This document shows, piece by piece, positions 7,931-12,733 of a DNA stretch of 15,270 nucleotides. Each line of letters opens with the position of its first letter. Positions within the stretch are counted from its first letter, which is position 1. The notes under the pieces were generated by a model. That model was given only the letters and a program-made list of their open reading frames with translations. It searched no databases and was not told where the DNA came from. This DNA is from an uncultured Phascolarctobacterium sp. Its GTDB lineage: Bacteria > Bacillota > Negativicutes > Acidaminococcales > Acidaminococcaceae. The translations under genes and the position numbers were made by a program. The stretch covers positions 1 through 15,270 of the forward strand of contig NZ_CALDXR010000053.1 of assembly GCF_937920985.1 (NCBI RefSeq). The letters are read 5' to 3'.

Positions 7931-8971
7931 TTATTTGAACTGACTGATGAAGCGTTGGTCGTTTTCGAAGAACAGGCGCAAATCGTCAATGCCGTATTTC
8001 AGCATAGCGATACGTTCAACGCCCAGACCAAAGGCAAAACCGGTCATTTTCTCGGGATCATAACCGCTCATGCGCAATACGTTGGGATGTACAACACCGG
8101 CGCCGAGGATTTCCAGCCAGCCGCTGTCCTTGCAGACATGGCAGCCGCCGCCCTTAGCATGGCAAATCGGGCAGGATACGTCAACCTCAACGGAAGGCTC
8201 GGTAAACGGGAAGTAGGAAGGACGCAGGCGCACCTTAACATCATCGCCAAACATTTGCTTACAGAACAGCTCCAGAGTTCCCTTCAAATCTGCCAGGCTG
8301 ATGTTTTTATCTACAACAAGGCCTTCTACCTGATGGAACATCGGGGAGTGGGTTGCGTCATAGTCGCAGCGGTAAACGGTACCGGGGCAAATCATGCGAA
8401 TCGGAGTGTTAGGCTCCTTGCTTTCCAAAGTACGCGCCTGCACGCCGGAGGTTTGAGTGCGCAGCAGATAGTTTTCGGTGATATAGAAGGAATCCTGCAT
8501 ATCCAGTGCCGGATGATCAGGCGGCAGGTTCAGTGCGGTGAAGTTGTGGTATACGTCCTCGATTTCCGGACCGTCGCAAACGTCAAAGCCCATACGCATG
8601 AAGATTTTCTTAATCTCACGCATGGTCAGGGTTACGGGATGCAGATGACCGGTTTTCGGCTTGCGACCAGGCAGAGTAATATCAACCTGCTCATTAGCGA
8701 GCTTGTCAGCCAGTGCCTTCTTCTCCAGCACGGCGGTTGCTTCGTTGATTTTGCCTTCCAGCTCAGCCTTGATTTCGTTAACAATCTGGCCGATTTTCGG
8801 ACGCTCTTCGGCAGGCAGCTTGCCCATGCCGCGCAGGATTTCAGTCATCGGGCCTTTTTTGCCCAGATATTTGACGCGCAGGTCCTTGAGCGCATCAAGA
8901 GAAGTTACGGCAGCAAGCTCTTCTAAAGCCTGTGCTTTTAATGCTTCCAATTTTTCTTTCATTGATTTCAT
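7931..8971 (-). CDS. pheS: Phenylalanine--tRNA ligase alpha subunit
   Basis: The 346-residue catalytic alpha subunit. Residues ~1-85 form the N-terminal coiled coil that contacts tRNA (LGKKGPMTEILRGMGKLPAEERP is a family hallmark); the class II aminoacyl-tRNA synthetase core follows, with MQDSFYITE, the motif 2 region FHQVEGLVVDKNIS, and motif 3 GFAFGLGVERIAMLKYG. A four-Cys segment, CPICHAKGGGCHVCKDSGW, is seen in many Firmicute PheS proteins. Two in-frame starts are possible, M1 (8969-8971) and M4 (8960-8962); both have purine-rich ribosome sites (AAGGAAG and AAAGGA), and the N-terminus differs by only three residues. Expression is controlled by the T-box leader upstream. Confidence 0.98.
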   Translation of the reverse strand: MKSMKEKLEALKAQALEELAAVTSLDALKDLRVKYLGKKGPMTEILRGMGKLPAEERPKIGQIVNEIKAELEGKINEATAVLEKKALADKLANEQVDITLPGRKPKTGHLHPVTLTMREIKKIFMRMGFDVCDGPEIEDVYHNFTALNLPPDHPALDMQDSFYITENYLLRTQTSGVQARTLESKEPNTPIRMICPGTVYRCDYDATHSPMFHQVEGLVVDKNISLADLKGTLELFCKQMFGDDVKVRLRPSYFPFTEPSVEVDVSCPICHAKGGGCHVCKDSGWLEILGAGVVHPNVLRMSGYDPEKMTGFAFGLGVERIAMLKYGIDDLRLFFENDQRFISQFK

Positions 8972-9049
8972 CCTTTCTTCCTTGGACAGTTCAGAAAGTG
9001 CCGGATATGCAAATCAATAACATAGCCGCTGCATTCTCAACTGCCCCTA

Positions 9050-9093
9050 AAATAAGAAAACGCCCCTGCAAAACTGATAAGTTTACAGGGGCG
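9050..9093 (-). terminator. T-box-regulated terminator before pheS
   Basis: On the minus strand CGCCCCTG pairs with CAGGGGCG, extended inward by AAACT/AGTTT around a TATC loop (9061-9093), followed by TTTTCTTATTTT. It is the attenuator of the T-box and competes with the antiterminator. Confidence 0.93.
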
Positions 9094-9314
9094 AAAAACT
9101 TCGCGGTACCACCCAAATTTGTTCCTTCATTTGCAAGCTTTAACGCAGCCTTACGCCCACCCTACACAGCCATGCAGCCTTCAGGCAGGACACTCCCAAG
9201 GGAACTTCAGCATAATTTTGTGTGCGAAGCTTACAGCCGGTGACTTCGCTCTCTTAAACACAGCCTTAAACCTACTTGCTTGTTCATCGTGTTATCAGGG
9301 GTCGATTCAATTTG
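9050..9314 (-). promoter_or_regulatory. T-box riboswitch (tRNA-Phe) controlling pheST
   Basis: The leader has the canonical T-box core GGGTGGTACCGCG (9102-9114). Its TGGT bulge fits an uncharged tRNA end with discriminator A. In stem I the 5' side holds AGTA and the 3' side GAA-G-TTC-C, so by analogy with other T-boxes the specifier codon is TTC (9202-9204), Phe, agreeing with the gene controlled. Two exclusive structures are visible: an antiterminator (9088-9114: GGG and GCGAA pairing with TTCGC and CCC around the bulge) and the terminator at 9061-9093, which share 9088-9093. Low charged tRNA-Phe should therefore raise pheST expression. Confidence 0.96.
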
Positions 9315-9320
9315 ATGTTT

Positions 9321-9349
9321 ATTATAGCACTTTTTGAGCAAAAGATAAA
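9321..9349 (-). promoter_or_regulatory. Promoter of the pheST leader
   Basis: A consensus TATAAT (9321-9326) with a TG extension (TGCTATAAT) and a partial -35 TTTATC (9344-9349) at 17 bp. It lies just upstream of the first T-box stem; the transcript should begin near 9314. Confidence 0.75.
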
Positions 9350-9376
9350 GAGGGGAAAATGATTTATTATTTTTCC

Positions 9377-9429
9377 TTTCATCCAGCCTGTTTGCTTTTC
9401 GTCCAAAACCATCATCTATTTGGATGAAA
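9377..9429. repeat. Inverted repeat upstream of the pheST promoter
   Basis: TTTCATCCA (9377-9385) is repeated exactly in inverted form as TGGATGAAA (9421-9429), with 35 nt between; a related TTTCGTCCA lies in the middle. The stretch between the pheST promoter and the hairpin at 9447 otherwise holds no gene that I can see. Confidence 0.4.
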
Positions 9430-9446
9430 CCAGCAAATATAATAAC

Positions 9447-9490
9447 AACCGCCCCTTGAAATTAACTTTTCAGAGGGCGGTTAATTTTTT
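9447..9490 (-). terminator. Probable terminator at the end of the heme operon region
   Basis: AACCGCCC (9447-9454) pairs with GGGCGGTT (9475-9482), and after a 2x2 internal mismatch the stem continues with TGAAA/TTTCA. On the minus strand the 3' flank is only moderately T-rich; on the plus strand a run of six T follows. It may work in both directions. It is the first terminator-like structure after the flavodoxin gene. Confidence 0.6.
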
Positions 9491-9499
9491 CAATATAAA

Positions 9500-9705
9500 T
9501 TATTTTACGCAGGAGCAGGCCACAAAATGCTGCGGCTCAACCTCGCGCAGTACAGAATTGCCTTTATCACAAATACCGGCAGTCGCAGCGCTTCATGAAA
9601 CGGCAGGCATCCGGCAAGTTGATAGGAGCGGTAATTTCGCCCTTGATAACCTGACTCTTAGGCTTATCCTTGCCCACGAGCAGCCAAATTGCGACTGCGC
9701 ATTAT
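9500..9705 (-). pseudogene. Frameshifted C-terminal remnant of an Opp/Dpp-type ABC transporter ATPase
   Basis: Two minus-strand frames together spell the C-terminal oligopeptide/dipeptide ABC ATPase signature. The first (about 9677 down to 9567) reads KGEITAPINLPDACRFMKRC before a stop, matching the family pattern G-[DE]-[IV]-P-S-P-[IV]-N-x-P-x-x-C-R-F-x-x-R-C. The second (9574 down to the stop at 9500-9502) reads ICDKGNSVLREVEPQHFVAC, matching the following C...REVEPGHFVAC segment. They are joined by a frameshift near 9574-9579. The nucleotide-binding domain itself (Walker A, signature, Walker B) is absent, and upstream the frame runs into stops near 9705. So this is the last ~65 codons of a lost gene, left between the flavodoxin gene and the terminator. 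What is known of the family: these ATPases power peptide, nickel and sometimes heme import. Confidence 0.75.
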
Positions 9706-9735
9706 AAAGCACTGTTCTTATACGAAGGACTGCTC

Positions 9736-10266
9736 TTACATCATTTTTAGGAACTTGTCATACATAGCCAAAAATCCCTGCATAAAGCTCTTGGCCTTAG
9801 CCAGATCCTCTGCATCCGGATGGCTTGCAGCCGCAGCCCAACGAGCCTCGCTCTCGGGGCTGGGGCTGTGCGGACTGCCTGACGGCATCTTGCGCATCAT
9901 GGCAATCAGCGCCGGATCAATAGCGCCGCGGATAGACAGTGTTCCCAGCACCTTGCAGTCCTTGTTCATCAATACGCCTGCATTTACCAGGGAGCTTACA
10001 GCGTGGTCACTCGCGGGATCTGCGCCCAAGGTTTGGAACAGCACTACCTTTTTGCCGTGCAAATTCTCCAGATATTTTTTCATCTTTGCGTTCGGTGCGC
10101 CTTTATCAACCCAGTAGCCTGCCACAACAACAGCGAAGTCATCCGCAGCCGGAGCAGAGTCAACCTGCGCCAGCACGCAGCGTTCGCCTGCGGCCTCGGC
10201 CAAAGCCTTGGCAACCTTTTCCGTATTACCGGTTTTGCTGTCATAAACGATTAAAATGTCCTGCAT
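9736..10266 (-). CDS. Flavodoxin-family protein, HmuF-like (anaerobic heme utilisation)
   Basis: A 176-residue cytoplasmic flavodoxin-fold protein. The FMN phosphate loop S-KTGNT sits at 10-15 right after the first strand (ILIVYD); GYWVDKGAPN (50-59) and FQTLGADP (77-84) fit the other two FMN-contacting loops. The C-terminal third (~125-176) is longer than in plain flavodoxins and contains H133 and the SHPDAEDLAKAKSF segment (~148-161), plus a Met-rich end. It follows the radical SAM gene by 15 nt, with AAAGGAG 9 nt before its ATG, so it is the last intact gene of the heme operon. In Fusobacterium nucleatum a flavodoxin-superfamily protein, HmuF, encoded with the radical SAM protein HmuW, is reported to bind heme and reduce anaerobilin. 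By context this is the likely counterpart; simple electron supply to the radical SAM enzyme is the alternative. Confidence 0.85.
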   Translation of the reverse strand: MQDILIVYDSKTGNTEKVAKALAEAAGERCVLAQVDSAPAADDFAVVVAGYWVDKGAPNAKMKKYLENLHGKKVVLFQTLGADPASDHAVSSLVNAGVLMNKDCKVLGTLSIRGAIDPALIAMMRKMPSGSPHSPSPESEARWAAAASHPDAEDLAKAKSFMQGFLAMYDKFLKMM

Positions 10267-10281
10267 AGTAGTACACTCCTT

Positions 10282-11694
10282 TTATTTCATATTCTTCATA
10301 ATGCCCATCATCTTCTGGCCTGCCTGCTCCATCAGTCCCGGCTTGCCGTAAAGCGCGCATTCCGCAGCTGTCAGCAGCACTCTGTCCATCTGACGATAGT
10401 AATATTTGCCCTTCGCCGTAAAATAATACTGGCCGTCCACAGCATAAAGCAGGTCCAAAAGCTCCCACTGCTCCAACAGCGGCGCAAACAGTTTTTCCCA
10501 ATCCGCATCGCTATACTGCTTCAGCAAAGCAAAATCAAACCTGCCGGAATCACACTGTCCGGAAAGCTTTTCCAACAGCAGATAGTTTTCGTTATGCTTG
10601 CCCATGCCCATGACAGCGTACTGTCCGGACATAGCCTTTTTTACATAGTCGCTTCGGTCCATAGTCTTCATATAATTATACATTCCCATGTGACCGCCGC
10701 AGGCCGCACCGCAGGTAATGATATTGGCACCGCTCTTAACTAACGTATTATAACCGCTGCGTTCATCCTCGCGCATTGCCCAATGGCAGCAGCTCAGCGC
10801 CTTGGCTCCCTGCTCCGCGAGCAGCGCATCGGCAGCGACGAACATTTCCGCCAGCATTTTATCATTATACTCATACTTGATATTCCCCTTGGCAATCGCC
10901 TGACCTAAGGGAGATTTAGGCATAATCTGCAGCTTGTACAAATCCATGCCGCTCACGCCGCAGGCCAGCGCTGTTCTGATATCGTCCAGCAGCATGGCCT
11001 GCGTCTGGCCGTTCAGGCCATAAATCAGGTCGATGATAACCTTGACGCCTTTAGCTGCCACCTCTTCGAGCTTGGCCGTTACCTCTTCCTTCGTATTCAG
11101 CCTGCCTAAGGAGCGGCGCAGTTGCGTATCAAAGGCCTGCACGCCGAAGCTGAAGCGGTTTACACCGCCGGCAATGCAGGCAGCCAGCTTATCCGCAGAC
11201 AAATCATAAATACTGCTTTCAAAGGTTACCTCGCAATCATCCGCCAGCTTTGCCACGCTGTGAATTTTGTTCAGCAGCGCGCTGACCTGCGCCGGACTGA
11301 GCACGGACGGCGTACCACCGCCAAAGAAAACCGCTTCCGGTCTTTGCTTGGCAAAAACACCCTGCTGCTGCAGGAAATCCAGCTCCGCCAAAAGCGCCTG
11401 CACATATTCTTCCACCTGCTCTGCCTCAAAGGGATTGCGGTAAAAGCTGCAATAGGAGCAGCGCAGATTGCAGAACGGAATATGCAGGTACAGCGCCGTC
11501 GGCTGCGCAGGCTGTAGAGCAAACTCCTGCAGCATCGTCCCGGCCATCATCCCCGGCAACGGTTTGGTCTTGCGCGGAACATATGTCAGCTCCTTAAAGC
11601 TTGCTTCCACAGCAGTTGCCCCCGCTTGGCCGGCAAGAGCCTTATAATCATCGCGCTCATAAAACGCCTGAATATTTTTTGCATAATCAATCAT
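10282..11694 (-). CDS. ChuW/HutW-type radical SAM heme-degradation enzyme (anaerobilin synthase family)
   Basis: A 470-residue cytoplasmic radical SAM protein of the HemN/HemW superfamily. YLHIPFCNLRCSYCSF (69-84) holds the CxxxCxxC [4Fe-4S] ligands Cys75, Cys79 and Cys82; GGGTPS (125-130) binds SAM; NRFSFGVQAFD (179-189) is typical. The gene partner and the long N-terminal lead place it with ChuW/HutW/HmuW rather than coproporphyrinogen oxidase: those enzymes open the heme macrocycle without oxygen, with methyl or adenosyl transfer, to give linear anaerobilin and release iron. A second cysteine-rich part (Cys302, Cys303, Cys328, Cys332 with His304 and His335) lies in the C-terminal half. The start follows the lipoprotein stop by 4 nt, with AAAGGAG 7 nt before the ATG inside that gene's end, so translation is coupled. 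The alternative is HemW, a heme chaperone, which the context makes less likely. Confidence 0.87.
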   Translation of the reverse strand: MIDYAKNIQAFYERDDYKALAGQAGATAVEASFKELTYVPRKTKPLPGMMAGTMLQEFALQPAQPTALYLHIPFCNLRCSYCSFYRNPFEAEQVEEYVQALLAELDFLQQQGVFAKQRPEAVFFGGGTPSVLSPAQVSALLNKIHSVAKLADDCEVTFESSIYDLSADKLAACIAGGVNRFSFGVQAFDTQLRRSLGRLNTKEEVTAKLEEVAAKGVKVIIDLIYGLNGQTQAMLLDDIRTALACGVSGMDLYKLQIMPKSPLGQAIAKGNIKYEYNDKMLAEMFVAADALLAEQGAKALSCCHWAMREDERSGYNTLVKSGANIITCGAACGGHMGMYNYMKTMDRSDYVKKAMSGQYAVMGMGKHNENYLLLEKLSGQCDSGRFDFALLKQYSDADWEKLFAPLLEQWELLDLLYAVDGQYYFTAKGKYYYRQMDRVLLTAAECALYGKPGLMEQAGQKMMGIMKNMK

Positions 11695-11698
11695 CAGC

Positions 11699-12661
11699 CT
11701 ACTCCTTTACTGCATCAGGATACATTTTTGCTGCCATGTAGCGTACTGCCTTAGGATATTCCAAGCCAGGATTGAGCAGGAACAAATCATCCGGCAGGAA
11801 AAATACCTGCTTATTTTTTACCGCATCAATGGAATTCCACGCCGGATTGCTCATAATCTCCAGCTTAGGATTACCCTCGCTATCTCTGGGCGCACCCATA
11901 GAGGTGATAAAAATTACCTGCGGATTTTTCTCCAGCAAATCCTCTAAGCTGTAGGGAGCCTTGTCAGGCTGAGTTCCCATCGGTCCGCTGACAGGCTTGG
12001 TTTCGCCTTGTACCACGTTGCGTAATTTAAGCATTTTAGCACAGCAGCCGGCAATACTGGTTTCCTTTTCCATAGTAATGCCCATGCTGGTGGTGTGCAG
12101 AATCGCTACGCTGCGCTCGCTTTTAGGCAGCTTGCTTACTGTAGCATTGATATCCTTATCAAGGCTTGCCACAACCTTCTGCGCCTTAGCATCCTTACGC
12201 AATATTTTGCCTATGGTAAGCATGCTGTGCTTAACATCCTCATAAGATTTAAGGTTCAGCACAACAACGGGAATATTGTTGGATTCCAGGGTATGCAGAT
12301 AACGCTCGTGCATGCCCTTATAAGCAATTACCAGATCAGGCTTCAGCTCCACGATTTTTTCTACATTGATATTAAAGATAAAGCCTACCTCGGCAGCATC
12401 CTTGGCAAAAGCGGGCACCTTGCCTACCTGCGTTTTGGCGCGGCCGACAACCTTGCCATCTACTGCCTCCACCAGCTCCAGGAAGGACGGGGACAGGACA
12501 ACAATTCTTTCCGGAATCTTCTTCAAGGTAACAATACGCTGGTTATCATCGGTAATTTTTACTGCGCTACTCGAACCGGAACTGCCGGTTAGCGGAGAGC
12601 AACCGCTTATACATAAGCATACCATAAGAACCGTTAAAATGAAACTGAAAATTTTTCGCAT
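11699..12661 (-). CDS. Periplasmic heme/metal-complex-binding lipoprotein (ABC transporter substrate-binding protein)
   Basis: A 320-residue substrate-binding protein of the FecB/BtuF/HmuT type (helical-backbone, class III), expected to take ligand from the outer-membrane receptor to an inner-membrane importer. The N-terminus has a hydrophobic signal and lipobox ISGC, giving a lipidated Cys21. The mature part starts with a Ser/Gly linker, then ITDDNQRIVTLKKIPERIVVLSPS, typical of the family; a later ELKPDLVIAYKG is also characteristic. An earlier ATG at 12692-12694 would add 11 residues, but it lies in the stem-loop between the genes; I choose 12659-12661, which has AGAGG 7 nt upstream and begins MRK before the signal core. 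Heme as ligand is inferred from the downstream ChuW/HutW gene; cobalamin or siderophore are possible. The matching permease and ATPase are not in this window. Confidence 0.87.
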   Translation of the reverse strand: MRKIFSFILTVLMVCLCISGCSPLTGSSGSSSAVKITDDNQRIVTLKKIPERIVVLSPSFLELVEAVDGKVVGRAKTQVGKVPAFAKDAAEVGFIFNINVEKIVELKPDLVIAYKGMHERYLHTLESNNIPVVVLNLKSYEDVKHSMLTIGKILRKDAKAQKVVASLDKDINATVSKLPKSERSVAILHTTSMGITMEKETSIAGCCAKMLKLRNVVQGETKPVSGPMGTQPDKAPYSLEDLLEKNPQVIFITSMGAPRDSEGNPKLEIMSNPAWNSIDAVKNKQVFFLPDDLFLLNPGLEYPKAVRYMAAKMYPDAVKE

Positions 12662-12682
12662 AATACTTCCTCTTAGGCAAAC

Positions 12683-12706
12683 AAAGCAGGCCATCGGGCC
12701 TGCTTT
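12683..12706 (-). other. Intercistronic hairpin between receptor and lipoprotein genes
   Basis: A perfect 10-bp stem (AAAGCAGGCC with GGCCTGCTTT) closes a 4-nt loop; on the minus strand it is followed by GTTTGCC, so the T-tail is short. It may be a partial terminator or a stabilising mRNA end that sets receptor expression above that of the downstream genes. Confidence 0.7.
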
Positions 12707-12733
12707 ATTTGTGCTTTTACTTTACCGCTATGT

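Noticed and set aside
7955..8926. Long plus-strand open frame (323 codons) opposite pheS
   Set aside because: It is also a codon-bias shadow, complementary to conserved PheS motifs.
12662..12694. Longer N-terminus for the binding lipoprotein, from an ATG at 12692-12694
   Set aside because: This ATG lies in a perfect hairpin, has no ribosome site and would spoil a normal lipoprotein signal peptide.
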